DNA of 64,000 nucleotides from Paguma larvata (Eukaryota; Chordata; Mammalia; Carnivora; Viverridae). The translations under genes were made by a program, and so were the position numbers. The notes under the pieces were generated by a model that saw nothing but the letters and a program-made list of their open reading frames with translations, searched no databases and was not told the origin of the DNA. Shown in pieces: positions 12,781-24,103 of this stretch. Positions within the stretch are counted from its first letter, which is position 1; each line of letters begins with the position of its first letter. The DNA lies in NCBI GenBank assembly GCA_030068075.1, contig CM057843.1, positions 43,655,832-43,719,831 on the forward strand, given 5' to 3'.

Positions 12781-12967
12781 CAGCCGTGGTTCTCAAACTT
12801 TGTGACATATCAGAATCACCTGGAGGATTTAAGACGTTGATTGCTGGTCTCCCATCCCCAGGGTCTTTGATTCAGAAGATCAGGAAGGGCCTGAGAATCT
12901 GCATTTGCAACAAGTGCCCAGGTGATGCTGATGCTGCTCACCTGGGGACCACTCTTTAAGAACCCTT
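12781..12967 (+). mobile_element. MER5A-like element, near full length
   Basis: Begins CAGCCGTGGTTCTCAAACTT and contains AGAATCACCTGGAGG, GAGAATCTGCATTTGCAACA and GGTGATGCTGATGCTGCT. It ends GGGGACCACTCTTTAAGAAC. This is the best-preserved of four copies in the window. Confidence 0.85.
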
Positions 12968-13085
12968 GCTTTCCCATAACCCTCTGGGGGGTCTCGGACA
13001 CTAAGGTGACGTACCTGGCAATCGGTTAAATTTCTTGCTACCCCACCCCTCAACCTAGATAACCAGCTGTTGGGTACATGATTAC

Positions 13086-13482
13086 AGCACTCTTCAACCT
13101 TGCCAATGCACACGAGTCGCCTGAGGATCTTTTGAAAATGAAGATTATTCATTCAGCCAGTCTGAGGTGGGTGCAGATCTGCATCTCTCTCTTTTTTTTT
13201 TAATGTTTATTTATTTTTGAGAGAGAGAGACACACAGACCATGAGCAGCGGAGGGGCAGAGAGAGAGGGACACACAGAATCTGAAGAAAGCTCCTGGCTC
13301 TGAGCTATTAGCACAGAGCCCTGATGGGGGCTCGAACTCACAAACTGTGAGATCATGACCTGAGCTGAAGTCAGATGCTCAACCGACTGAGCCACCCAGG
13401 CAGCCCCCAAGATCTGCATTTCTAACCAGCCCCAGGTGAAGCCAATGCTGTGGATCCAGGGACCAAACTTTGAGTTCAAGGC
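13086..13482 (+). mobile_element. MER5A-like element, split by a SINE
   Basis: The left part covers CAGCACTCTTCAACCTTGCC to GGGTGCAGATCTGCAT. The right part resumes TTCTAACCAGCCCCAGGTGA and ends GGGACCAAACTTTGAGTTC. A CAN-SINE occupies 13185-13409. Confidence 0.8.
13185..13409 (-). mobile_element. CAN-SINE, minus strand, inside MER5A
   Basis: Reversed SINE ending TGAGCCACCCAGGCAGCCCC. The target duplication AGATCTGCAT at 13175-13184 and 13410-13419 is MER5A sequence, which proves the order of insertion. Confidence 0.95.
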
Positions 13483-14074
13483 ATTACAAACTGTACCAAG
13501 GAGGTTAGTATTAAAATTCAAGGGCTTTTGCAGGCCTCAAAGATTTGATTTCAGGTCTGAGCACTAAAACTACCAATATACTTTTACACTTTATTTATTA
13601 TTACACTTCATTATTAAAATCCTGACAAAATAGAAGCAAGTGAACATTTAACTGTCCTCCATAAAAAACTTCCAACACAGATGGGCCCAGATGACTCACC
13701 GGCATCGCCCAGATGTCCCTGACCTCTGTTCAAACAGTGTGGATAGATACTGGTAAACCTGGTGGAGATGGCTGGGAGGATGGGGCTATTTATACGTGTT
13801 GATTTAGGAACTTCCCCTTTGTCATGGGGTGAATAGTGTATTGTTATACAGTTCTAGCACTCAGCCTTCATAGACAACCGGTCTTAAAAGACTATTGTCT
13901 AATGCATCATTGAGCCCAATTCCCCCCCAAGGCCAGGGTTATCTCTTTTTAATTTCTCAGGCTATAAAGAGATTGTAGTGATGGGGAAGTGAAAGAAGCA
14001 TTAGCTCCTCCCAAACCATACCTAATCCACTTATTCTCTTACAGGTGCAGGTGAATGTTAAGAACACACTTAGA

Positions 14075-14232
14075 GGAGCACAGAACGAGGCACAAAATTT
14101 GCAGGGCTAAGTGCAAAATGAAAATTCAGGACCTCTGTTCAAAATTATTCAGAATTTCACACTGCAACAGCAGAGCACTAAAGCAAGTGTCAGGCCCTTC
14201 TAACGTCATATGCCCTTGAAGCCAACCCCAGG
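14075..14232 (+). mobile_element. Unassigned old interspersed repeat
   Basis: GCAGGGCTAAGTGCAAAATG followed by AAAATTCAGGACC and a GACCCTTCTAACGTCATATG-like end resembles a repeat seen many times in placental genomes. I cannot name the family. Confidence 0.35.
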
Positions 14233-14608
14233 GGGGAAGGACTCTGACATAATGAAAAACCCATGAATTAGGAAACTAACCAGACTCTCTCACTCTCTTT
14301 CCTCCTCTTTTTCCCTCTCAAAACATGTGTCCAAAACAAATAGCTATGACAACAATGGTGGCATCACTGTTGAATAAAAAATTGTCCCTGTCTCATCTTT
14401 GGCCCTACCCTTCCTTCATTTTTCACTAAAATAACTCAACCGTCTGATTGAGAAAAGCCTAATGAGATGCCACTGATTCCAACAAGGGCTAAAATGAACC
14501 CTACTTTTGGTCTGGTTATGATAAGATGGTTTTCCTAAACTATGATAAGGAAATGTACCGCATAGTTATGATTAGAGGTGAGGGTGTATGTGATCTCAAA
14601 TCACCAAG

Positions 14609-14742
14609 CAGTGAATCTCGAACTTTGGTGACCCACCAAGGATCTTGCGAAAACAAAGATCCTGATGCAGGAGGTGAGCACAGGACCCCAGGAGTAGGGG
14701 ACACCTATACTACGAGACTGAGGACCGCATTTTGAGTACTAA
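14609..14742 (+). mobile_element. MER5A-like fragment
   Basis: Starts CAGTGAATCTCGAACTTTGG and ends CCGCATTTTGAGTACT, matching the two termini of MER5A with a shortened, diverged middle. Confidence 0.6.
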
Positions 14743-15614
14743 GTCTAGAACTGTCAGTAAGGCAGCCATTAACCTCACAGACCTACTGAGCACTGTTGAA
14801 ATGGAGACGTGCTGTGAGTTTAAGTGGATACCACATTTCAAAGACAGATCAAAAAAAATGGTCAAGTATCTCATTAATAATTTTATACATTATATGTTTT
14901 GGATATATTGGCTTGAACAAAATATATTATTAAAATGAATCCCATCTTTTTTTTTTTTTACCTTTTTAAATGCAGCCCCTAGAAAACTTTAACTTAGATG
15001 TACCATTGCTGTTGAACAGGACTGTTCGAGAAACGCCACTGGAGTTTCCCTTATCCATCCTCTCCATCTGATTCTAAACTCCCTGGGGTGGGAAGGTGAG
15101 ACCAGCCCTGGACATCATCCAAGGAGGGAACAACTTGACAGCTGAGTTCATCCCTCAACTCCTCACCACACTAAGTTTGCTGCTCTGGCTCCTTCCGCTC
15201 TGACATAGGCACATTGGCACACACGCACCCACACACGCGCATACACATACACCAGAGTGGAGCAGACCTGAGGACAGGACCTTGTCTTCTGCATCTTCTA
15301 TCCTCAGTGACCGGCACATGAATATCTGATGTGTCGATGCTCTACATAAATCATTCATGGCTCTTCCCCCTTATAATACTTCTGGGTCAATGTATATATA
15401 TTTCAGAGTCATCACATGCTTTCTCAGTTACAATTTCATCCAGAAGGTTGTCCTTCAGCTTATCTGGTGCTAGCCACATGGGCTCAGTCAGTATCAGGGC
15501 CAATGCTACTAGCCCTAGTGTGCACCGAGTGGTGTTAGTGGCTCTTTCCTTGTCTCCATCACCAAGTTTACAATTACTGCAGCACCACTAGGCTCGCGGC
15601 TGCTACTGGTAGCT

Positions 15615-15850
15615 ACAACTCACCAAGTGCTTGCTAGATGTCAGGTGTTGTGGCAGGCACTTCAAATACGTCATTTCATTTAATCCCCACAACAGTGTCA
15701 TGCTAGGTGCCATTAGCCGTCTTCTACTTTCCACATGAGGAAAGTGAGGCTCAGAGAGGTTAAGAACCTTACCCATGTTCACACAGCAAGTAAGTGGCAG
15801 AGACAGGATTCTAGTCCAGATCTCCAAACGCTGTGCTTTCAACCCCTGGT
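15615..15850 (-). mobile_element. MIR SINE remnant
   Basis: Antisense MIR: TTTCATTTAATCCCCACAAC, GAGGAAAGTGAGGCTCAGAG, AGGTTAAGAACCTTACCCAT, CACACAGCAAGTAAGTGGCA. A well-preserved core. Confidence 0.88.
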
Positions 15851-16008
15851 ATCTATAATGCCAGCAGCAGGTTCTGGATCACAGAGCAGCAAAAACGGCA
15901 AAAGTGATATTGGATGGTTTTGAATAGTTGCTTTTTAATAGCCACACCAAATCAAAGATATTCTTTAATTCTTTTTCTGAGTCTAGTTTTCAAATGTATA
16001 ACTTTCTC

Positions 16009-16247
16009 GGGGTACCTGGGTGGCTCAGTCAGTTAACTGTGTGACTCTTGGTTTCGGCTCAGGTCACAATTGCACAGTTCATGAGTTCGAGCCCCACATC
16101 AGGCTCTGGGTTGACAGCTCAGAACCTAGAGCCTGCTTCAGATTCCGTATCTCCCTCTCTCTCTGTTCCTCGCCCACTCACACTCTGCCTCTCTTCCTCT
16201 CTCTCTCTCAAAAATAAATAAAGATTAAAAATAAAAATTTAAAAAAA
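16009..16247 (+). mobile_element. CAN-SINE, + strand
   Basis: Head GGGGTACCTGGGTGGCTCAG, tRNA-like body with GTTCGAGCCCC, a CT-rich stretch, and an AAATAAATAAAG tail. Confidence 0.93.
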
Positions 16248-16395
16248 GAATGTGGGAGAAAATTCCTGGAATACTAAAATGCAAAGCGAAGGAGACAAAA
16301 TGATTGTAATCATGGTGACAAAGCAGATTAAGAAGAGTGGCTTTAACATGAGAGTGTGACGGGCTAGAATAATTGGTTACCATTTTCATCTATGA

Positions 16396-16579
16396 CTAAT
16401 TGGTCATCGCTTCTAGGGCCAATTTTGCTGTCTGGTGTCTCCACTTTGCCAATGCTACGGTCCTATATTGGTGTGAATCTGGCAGGGTTGGAAGGGGGAT
16501 GAATTCGAGATTAAAAACCTGACCTCTGGCCGAATGTCATACTTATTATGTTCAATAAACATAACTGGTGACTGAACAC
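16396..16579 (+). repeat. Copy A of a ~180-bp duplicated segment
   Basis: Shares an extended alignment with 17598-17777. Common blocks include GGCCAATTTTGCTGTCTGGT, GAGATTAAAAACCT, AACATAACTGG and ACTGAACAC. I judge about three quarters of positions identical. It is not a repeat family I recognise. Confidence 0.8.
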
Positions 16580-17597
16580 ACGCCACAGTAAATACTGTGC
16601 TTTTAAAAAGCCACCAGGTAAATCTTTAATAAAGCCTCAAATGACTTAGGAACAAAATGAGTCCTGCAGTAGGGAACAAAATGAATTATTGGTATAGATC
16701 AAATTGCCCAGAAACCTCATGTGTCAACATTAATGTCAGTTCCTCAGAAGCAATATATTGCACCTTAATTACACCAGGCTTCCAAGCCCTGCGGCCCTCC
16801 TGACATCTCATTTCACAGAGATGCATTTATTTTGAAAAAGTGCGTGTAGCTACCAGGCTGTCCACTCTATCAACATAAGACTTGGCCATAAAATCCTGGT
16901 ATATTTTGCCCAGGGCAGCAATTATTAAGTATCCCTCAACACGTGTGTCAAACACCTAAGAAACTGCTCCAGGCTTTTCCTGGTTTTTCATTGCTTAAAA
17001 AAAAAAAGTAGAAAACACCAAAAAAGGAGGCCTTTGTGGAACATGAGGCATCAAAAATATTAGTAGCATTGTGAGAGCTGAATAGTAGCAACTCGTTCTT
17101 GGAGAAAATATGAATAAACCAAGTCTCCGCTGACACCGGGTAAGTCCCCAGAAAGGTAGGGTGGTTACGCGGCCGGGAAACATAGTGCAGGGACACAGCA
17201 CAAAACTGCAAAAAGGCTCTACTCTCTGCACTGGTTATTGGCACTAGTGAATCTTGTTGCAGCGATACTGGTTCTCGCCCTTAGCTTTTCGTGGTCAGGG
17301 GTTCTTTCCTCCTGACCCTCTGATGCCCAAGCAGGATTACCTAAGGATTTATTACTTTATCATATGCTAGCATCCCAACTCAACAAATAATACATAACCT
17401 GGAACCCAGAGCCCGAAGGCCGACTGACCTCGCCCAGTTCTTATCTTCAGGGCTCCTCTGGGTCTCAGTGTTCTAATCTCACATCCCACACTTGCTCATA
17501 CTTCTTACCCACCCACATTAAAAATTGAAATAAAGGTTAAAATTAAAATCCATGCCAGTATGTCCTCTGCTAGAAGCATCCCTAAGAGCAGTGTCTG

Positions 17598-17777
17598 ATT
17601 AATTGATCGTTGCTTCTAAGGCCAATTTTGCTGTCTGGTATTTCCACTTTGACAGTGCTAAGACCCTGGATCTGTGTGTTCTAGGAGTGGGGGGAAAGGA
17701 CCTGAATAAGAGATTAAAAACCTCTAATCAAGTGTTGTATTTATCACATTCAATGAACATAACTGGAGACTGAACAC
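17598..17777 (+). repeat. Copy B of a ~180-bp duplicated segment
   Basis: Same orientation as copy A and 1.2 kb downstream of it. The flanks do not obviously align, so this is either an old small local duplication or two members of an unrecognised repeat. Confidence 0.8.
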
Positions 17778-17836
17778 CATTCATTTATTCAACAAAGAGA
17801 AATTATTTGATTAATTTACCTGGTTATTTTTAAATT

Positions 17837-18048
17837 AAAAAAATTTTTTAATGTTTATTTATTTTTGAGAGAGAGACAGACAGAGCATGAGCAGGGGATG
17901 GGCAGAGAGAGGGAGAGACAGACTCTGACGCAGGCTCCAGGTTCTGACTGTCAGCACAGAGCTGACATGGGACTTGAACCCACAAACCATGAGATCATGA
18001 CTTGAGCTGAAGTTGGACACTTAACCAACTGAGCCACCCAGGAGCCTC
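17837..18048 (-). mobile_element. CAN-SINE, minus strand
   Basis: Reversed SINE from TTTTAATGTTTATTTATTTT to TGAGCCACCCAGGAGCCTC. It lies 28 bp from the next SINE, which is in the opposite orientation, so the pair could form an inverted-repeat hairpin in RNA. Confidence 0.93.
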
Positions 18049-18076
18049 TATTTTTGTTTTTTTAAAAGCCAGTTGT

Positions 18077-18300
18077 GGGGCACCTGGGTGGCTCAGTCGG
18101 TTGGGCAGCCGACTTCAGCTCAGGTCATGATCTCATGGTCTGTGGGTTTGAGCCCTGCATCGGGCTCTGTGCTGGTGGCTCGGAGCCTGGAGCCTGCTTC
18201 AGATTCTGTGTCTCCCTCTCTCTCTGCCCTTCCCTTGTTCATGCTCTGTCTCTATGTCTCTCAAAAATAAAATTAAAAAAAAAAAAAGCTAAAAAAAAAA
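18077..18300 (+). mobile_element. CAN-SINE with perfect target duplication
   Basis: Head GGGGCACCTGGGTGGCTCAG. Flanked by AAAGCCAGTTGT at 18065-18076 and 18301-18312. The 160-codon open frame starting at 18075 is this SINE read through into flanking DNA. Confidence 0.96.
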
Positions 18301-19297
18301 AAAGCCAGTTGTTAAAATTTTGCTTCTTGTTTGCCAACCTGCCTCGTTCACAAAATGTTGATCTTCATAGGCATATTCCTAAAACCTGTTTGAAACTCCG
18401 CCTTCCAAAATTAGATGTCAAAAAAGCTTACTGTTTCTCAGTCTCTATCTCTTGCTCTCTCTATCTCTCCCTCTCTCCCTCCGTGTCTCAAGTTCTATCC
18501 TATTTCCTACAACAGATTTTCAATATTAGCATCAAGAGCTTCTCTTTTAATCAATAATCTTCTTTGTATAGGTTTTTTAACTTAAATGTGTACACATTAA
18601 AAAGTAATGATATACCCAATGGAGCTGAAATGTGAACACGTACGCTGTTTGTGTTCTGAAAGGCTAATTAATAATACATCTCTTCATCTGGTTTGATGTA
18701 TCCGTATATACCGTGCCTTGTTTGAGGAATATTCTGGGGCCAGCGATCACTGCCACATCTAAGAGCATCTACTTCAACTCTGTGCTAGTAGGAGCAAATG
18801 AAGGAAGGTACTGAAAGAGTAGGTCTTTAGCCCCAGGGTGGAAACTAGTTATATGTGGGGCATATAACTTATATTAGCAACAGTAATCTAATAAGTGAGA
18901 GTTTTGTTTCTTTATCGGGGTGCTGTTTGCAAGACAGCTCTCCTGGGTCAGGCAAACTTACTGAAAACCAATATGGAGAGCAAACATTACGTGGATTAAG
19001 TTGACCAACTTTCTATATTTGCATTGTTGCCATAAGCGAGTCAATAAATCTGCCAACCACTCAGCTGTCTTGTTCAGAAAGTGAGAAACATGGCCTAAAT
19101 GATCTTCAAGGTCTCCTCCCGACATGAGAGCCTATAGTTCTCTGTACTGAAAATTAAGCACCATGAAAAATAACACGCAGTGAGTAATTGCCACTTGCTT
19201 ACTTGTCTTCAAAAATACTAAGTCCGGATTGTTCAAACGACATGAAAGGACAGCATGAAACTGAATCACAGATCACTTCTTTCCTTAAAATATAATC

Positions 19298-19892
19298 CAC
19301 TTGGCAATCAAAAAGAATGAAACCTTGGGGCACCTGGGTGGCTCAGTTGGTTAAGCATCCGACTTCGGCTCAGGTCATGATCTTGCGGTTCATGAGTTCA
19401 AGCCCCACATCGGGTTCTGTGCTGACAGCTCAGAGCCTGGAGCCTGCTTCTGATTCTCTGTCTCCCTCTCTCTCTGCCCCTCCCCCACTTGCACTCTGTC
19501 TCTCTCTGTCTCAAAAATAAATAAATAAACATTTAAAAAAAAGAATGAAATTTTGCCATTTGCAACAATGTGGTTCGAACTAAAATGTATTATCCTAAGC
19601 GAGATAAGCCAGAGAAAGACAAATATCATATGATTTCACTCATATGTGTAATTTAAGAAACACAACAAGGAAGGAAAAATAAGATAAAAACAGAGAGGGA
19701 GGCAAACCATAAGAGACTCTTAAATACAGAGAACAAACTGGGGGCTGCTGGAATGGGGGGGCTGGGGGATGGGTTAAATGCATGATGGGTATTAAGGAGG
19801 GCACTTTTCAGGATGAGCACTGGGTAATCACTGGGTTCAACTCCTGAAACCAATACTATAGTGTATGTTAACTAACTTAATAAATAAATAAG
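19298..19892 (+). mobile_element. L1 3' end (carnivore type), interrupted by a SINE
   Basis: The right part reads GCCATTTGCAACAATGTGG, CATATGATTTCACTCATATG, ACCATAAGAGACTCTTAAAT, GGATGAGCACTGGGTAATCA and a terminal TTAATAAATAAATAAG. This is the LINE-1 3' UTR of carnivores in sense orientation. A SINE at 19327-19539 splits it near the left end. Confidence 0.88.
19327..19539 (+). mobile_element. CAN-SINE inserted in an L1
   Basis: Head GGGGCACCTGGGTGGCTCAG and AAATAAATAAATAAAC tail. AAAAGAATGAAA flanks it on both sides (19311 and about 19540) and is L1 sequence, so the SINE landed in an existing L1. Confidence 0.95.
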
Positions 19893-20384
19893 TACAGACA
19901 TACATATAATAAGGCAACGCTAATTGGTTATTACCATCTAGGTGCTAAGTCTAGGCCAGACTTTTTGGATCCTTCACAAATTGCACTTAAGCACCATAAC
20001 TACTACATTTTTAGTTTATCGCAATGAATGAAATGTGAGATTGCGTGGCAATGCAGAGCAGTCTAGAGAAGAAAAAAACCTTAATGCACTGACAAGGCCC
20101 ATGCGAGGTGAGGCTTCTCCCTGTCACCTGTGGTCTCTCTGTGCAGAGGTTTGACTCTAGGGTTCTGAAAAGACTAAGTGGACTAGAATTATGGTGGTAA
20201 TTTTTATATGAGGGATAAAGTGAGAACGACTGAGGTGGAGGAAACCTCTCCTGTAACTTCATTATACACCTCCAGTTCAGTTCTTTCCAGATCAGAATAT
20301 TCAATGGCCAACTTCATAGAGGTCTTCTCCATGTACGTCTAATAGCACAGACACTACAAACTTGGCATGTCTACAAATGATCAC

Positions 20385-20545
20385 ATCACATACTCCTCTG
20401 CAACAACCCCTCCCCAGACCCTCTCCCAGCCCTGTCCCAGTGCCTCCCTTAGTAAACTCTCGTTATCCAGTCACCCAGGTCGGAACCCTGGGAGTTATCC
20501 TTATCTCCTTCTACTCCTCACGTCCACACCCATTCATTCAACAAA
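20385..20545 (+). mobile_element. L2 LINE fragment
   Basis: CAGTCACCCAGGTCGGAACC followed by CTGGGAGTTATCCTTATCTC matches the stretch of L2 ORF2 just after the reverse-transcriptase YADD region. Old and diverged. Confidence 0.55.
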
Positions 20546-20611
20546 GGAATCAGGACCAGGGCGTGCACATGTGTACCCCAAAGAGACATGCACGGGAGAG
20601 ACGAACAGCGT

Positions 20612-20720
20612 GATCAACTGTCCCAGTTTGCCTGGACCTGTCCTGATTTTAACATTCACAATCTCACATCCCAGAAAACCTCTCAAGCTTAGGCAAACCA
20701 AGATATCTGGGCACCTTGGA
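20612..20720. mobile_element. Unassigned old DNA-transposon-like repeat
   Basis: CTGTCCCAGTTTGCCTGGAC on one side and GCTTAGGCAAACCAAGATAT on the other look like diverged inverted termini of a common mammalian repeat. I cannot name the family. Confidence 0.3.
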
Positions 20721-21054
20721 AAGGAAGGAGTTTGGGAGCACAAAGATTCTTCCTGGAAGAAATGCCATCCATATAAAGGCATAGAATGGAGGAGTATCAG
20801 TGGCTTGTATTCCTGAAGCAGAGTTGGTGGCACAGTGCAGGTAGGAGGGGGACTCTGGAAAGGTAGGCAGGGGTTAGATCTTAGAGAGTTATGTGTTGAG
20901 CTTGACCGCTTAAGTGCCAGGAATTTTTCAGAGAAGTGAAATTTTGCATTTGCCTTGGTAGGCAGGTGTTTTGAGATCGACCTCGATATTTATGAACCAT
21001 TGATGGCTAGAAGCTGGAGCAGTTACTTTTAAATTGCCAATAAGTTAACCTTCA

Positions 21055-21483
21055 TTTTTTAAAAGGTTTTTAGAAAGAGCGTGAGTGGGAGAGAGGGGCA
21101 GAGGAAGAGAGAGAGAATCTTAAGCAGGCTCCACTCTCTGTGCAGAGCCTGACATGGGGCTCAATCCCATGACCCTGGGGTCATGACCTGAGCCAAAATC
21201 AAGAGTCAGACACTCGGGGCGCCTGGGTGGCTCAGTCGGTTGAGCGTCCGACTTCGGCTCAGGTCATGATCTCGCGGTCTGTGAGTTCGAGCCCCGCGTC
21301 GGGCTCTATGCTGTCAGCTCAGAGCCTGGAGCCTGCTTCACATTCTGTGTCTCCCTCTCTCTCTGCCCCTCCCCCGCTCATGCTCTGTCTCTCTCTGTCT
21401 CAAAAACTAAATAAACATTAAAAAAAAAATTAAAAAAAAAAAAAGAGTCAGACACTCAACTGACTGAGACACACAGGTGCCCC
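21055..21483 (-). mobile_element. Older CAN-SINE, minus strand, interrupted
   Basis: Left part 21055-21215 reads from a T-rich reversed tail to AAATCAAGAGTCAGACACTC. The right part from 21458 completes it with AACTGACTGAGACACACAGG and TGCCCC. A young SINE splits it. Confidence 0.92.
21216..21442 (+). mobile_element. Young CAN-SINE nested in an older CAN-SINE
   Basis: Near-consensus CpG-rich copy: GGGGCGCCTGGGTGGCTCAG, CGTCCGACTTCGGCTCAGGT, GTTCGAGCCCCGCGTCGGGC. Flanked by a perfect 15-bp duplication AAGAGTCAGACACTC at 21201-21215 and 21443-21457. Among the youngest insertions in the window. Confidence 0.97.
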
Positions 21484-22239
21484 TCTTAACTGTCATTCTA
21501 AGAATAGAAACTTGAATTTACCTTGGGGACAAAGTATTCTGTTTGGGGAGGAATTTGGTTAGGTTCTCTCTTAGTCAAGCTAATATAAAATAAGTACCTA
21601 CCAGCTGTCCTTGGTATAACATCAAACTTTGGTGAAATAATCCAGACACAGGGCCAACTGCAGGAAGAGGGCCATTCAGCCTACAGCTTCGCATTCAGAG
21701 ACTTTGGAGGTTAAATTCAAATGGTTTTAGTTATCACTTCCAGGATTGAAAGAAGACATTCATCTTGCCTGTCAAAAGTGTCCCGGCACCAGATCACACA
21801 GGCTACAAAGCATGAAATAAGTGAGCATTTTTTATAAATCTTGTATGGATATCAACATATTATAACATCTTCATGTTGAAAGTGATAATGTGTAGGCAAT
21901 CAAAATACTTTAAACGTGGTAATTTTGACTATCCCATTCTGGATTGTTTTAATTTGTTTAAGATATCAGGAGCCTCAAAAAAATAGAGATGGTCCAGATG
22001 CCTCTTAAATTCTAAGAGGATTTGCAAAGGGGTGTGTAGACAGCTTCAGGAGCATTCTGTGACCATTGTGGGCAATCTACCCCATCATCTATATGTATAT
22101 CCCTTAATCATATAATATTTAGTTTTGCCTATTTTCATAATTTATATCAATTGAATTGACTTGGAAATGTTATTTTGGGTCATTTCTTTCACTACACATG
22201 CTTTTTGTATTCATCCATGTCAAGAATGTAGTCTATCCA

Positions 22240-22447
22240 TTTTATTTTATTTCTTTAGAGAAGGAGAGAGTTGTGAGCGGGTGGTGGGGGAGGAGAGAGT
22301 GAGAGAGAAAGAGAGAGAGACAGAGAGAATCTTAAGTGGGCTCCACACAGAGTTCAATGTGGGGCCCAATTCCACCATCCTGGGATCACGACCTGAGCCG
22401 AAATCAAGAGTTGGACGCTCAACTCCCTGAGCCACGCAGGTGCTCGC
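22240..22447 (-). mobile_element. CAN-SINE, minus strand, diverged
   Basis: Reversed SINE: AGAGAAGGAGAGAG... to CCTGAGCCACGCAGGTGCTC. Fewer CpGs and more substitutions than the young copies. Confidence 0.88.
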
Positions 22448-22543
22448 AGTTCATCCATCTTGAACTGCTGCATCATATTCCGTTGTATAAATATCTGTCA
22501 ACATATTTATGCATTCTACTGTTGCTGAACATTTGAATATCAA

Positions 22544-22603
22544 GTGTGCGTGTGCGTGTGTGTGCGTGTGTGTGCGTGTGTGTGTGCGTGTGTGTGTGCG
22601 TGT
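22544..22603. repeat. (TGTGTGCG)n minisatellite/microsatellite
   Basis: GTGTGCG units of 6-10 bp repeated over 60 bp, a regularly CG-interrupted TG tract with Z-DNA-forming composition. Confidence 0.9.
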
Positions 22604-24021
22604 TAGTATTATGAACAATACTTCTGTGAATATTCTTGTACTTGGCTTCAGACAAATATGTGTAAGGGTTTCTCTGGAATATGTACCTAGGAATGGAGTT
22701 ACTGGATAATAGGTATGTGCATGCTCACCGTTCTGAGATAATATAAAACAGTTTTTCCAAAGTAATTGTATTCATTTACACACCTACTACTAGTGGGTGA
22801 GAATTACCCTTGTCCATCTTCCTAATTTATTCCAGTTGGCAGGTGTGAAATGGGCCGGTCAGCTTTCCTCTTCTGTGCACCCATTCATATTTTTGCCCAC
22901 CTTCTCACTCTGCTGTTGTTTTCTCTTTCTTATTTATTTGTAGGTATTCTTTACATATTCTGGAAACTAATTCCCTGTCAGTTACATGTATTATAAATAT
23001 CTCCTCAATGTTGGGGGCTTTTCCTATTATAATTATGGTATTATAAATATGGTATATGGTTTAATGAACAAAAATTGTTAAATATCTCAGTTTGCACTTT
23101 TTGTGTCTTGTTTAAGAAAAATCCCTTTACCCTGATTCCTAGAGATAGTATTCTGTATTTTCATCTCAACATTTTATAGCTTTTACCATTCGCGTTGACA
23201 TCTTTAATGAATCTGAAATTTAGCTTTGTATTTTACATGTATATTTTGCCTGAAACAATTACAATTTCTATTTGTTTTAATACACAGATACTCTATTCCT
23301 TTCCACATCATTTCACTTGTAACTATTTCATTAAGTACACCAGTTTTTAAACACAGAGGCCATCATTTTTTTTCTGAATTAACTTTGCATGGTATCTAGA
23401 ACCACATTGCCTCCAAACACCCACAGTTCCTATATGGCATCCTCCACAACCAATGAAAGCGACATATCCTAAGATGTCTGATCAAGAGAACCCCCGCACT
23501 GCCCACCCCCCACCCTCCACCCCAGATTCTATGTGTATCACATTGAGGCTGCAATACCTTGTCCGTGTTGGGGGGAAAACGTTGAAAATCTTCTGAAAGC
23601 TGTAGTGCTTGTAATATCTCTCAAAATTACTGGGCATACTTAAGATTAACAGCCTCAGCAGAGTCTGTCTCAGAGGTCAAGATGCACCGCCAATTAGTTA
23701 TAAGTTGGAATCTAATAAATATTTATTTATAGATGCTGTCATCCAGCAGCCTGGAATAGCAGGGCCTCTAAATTCTAAATGACTTGTGTATGAACAAGAG
23801 TCAATAAGGTCCATATCTAGTCCTCAGATATAATTCAGAAAAATTAATTGCTATGAAATACCAGCCTGGTTTCATGTGATCATATTACAAGTTATAATAA
23901 TCTACCAAAGCATAAGACTCAACATGATAGAGGAGCTGGGAAATTCTCCTGTCCTGACATAAACATGTGGGAGTCTTCACAATAGGAATTTTTCTAGATT
24001 GGATGACTGAACCCCATAACA

Positions 24022-24103
24022 ATAGACTTGTTGAATCATTATAATGTACACCTGAAACTAATATAACACTGCATGTTAATTATACTTCAATTAAAATAAA
24101 AAC
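24022..24103 (+). mobile_element. Short L1 3'-terminal fragment
   Basis: ACTTGTTGAATCATTATAAT then TACACCTGAAACTAATATAA, CACTGCATGTTAATTATACT and TCAATTAAAATAAAAA is the last ~80 bp of a carnivore L1, a strongly 5'-truncated copy. Confidence 0.7.

Larger units (their letters stand above)
22130..23345 (-). mobile_element. Old L1 (L1M-type) fragment, antisense, with SINE and GT insertions
   Basis: Reads as the antisense of a mammalian-wide L1: CTTCTGTGAATATTCTTGTA, CCTAGGAATGGAGTTACTGG, ATTTGTAGGTATTCTTTACA, TTTTTGTGTCTTGTTTAAGA. A CAN-SINE (22240-22447) and a GT-rich satellite (22544-22603) lie inside it. Limits are approximate. Confidence 0.7.

Noticed and set aside
18075..18557. 160-codon open frame
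   Set aside because: Its first ~70 codons are a CAN-SINE read in frame. The same 60-66-residue peptides recur at about 8811, 19317, 21227, 24594, 41207 and on the minus strand at 61107, wherever this SINE lies.
22544..22603. Regularly spaced repeat that could look like a CRISPR-type array
   Set aside because: It is a TG-rich microsatellite with CG interruptions in vertebrate DNA. There are no unique spacers of constant length.
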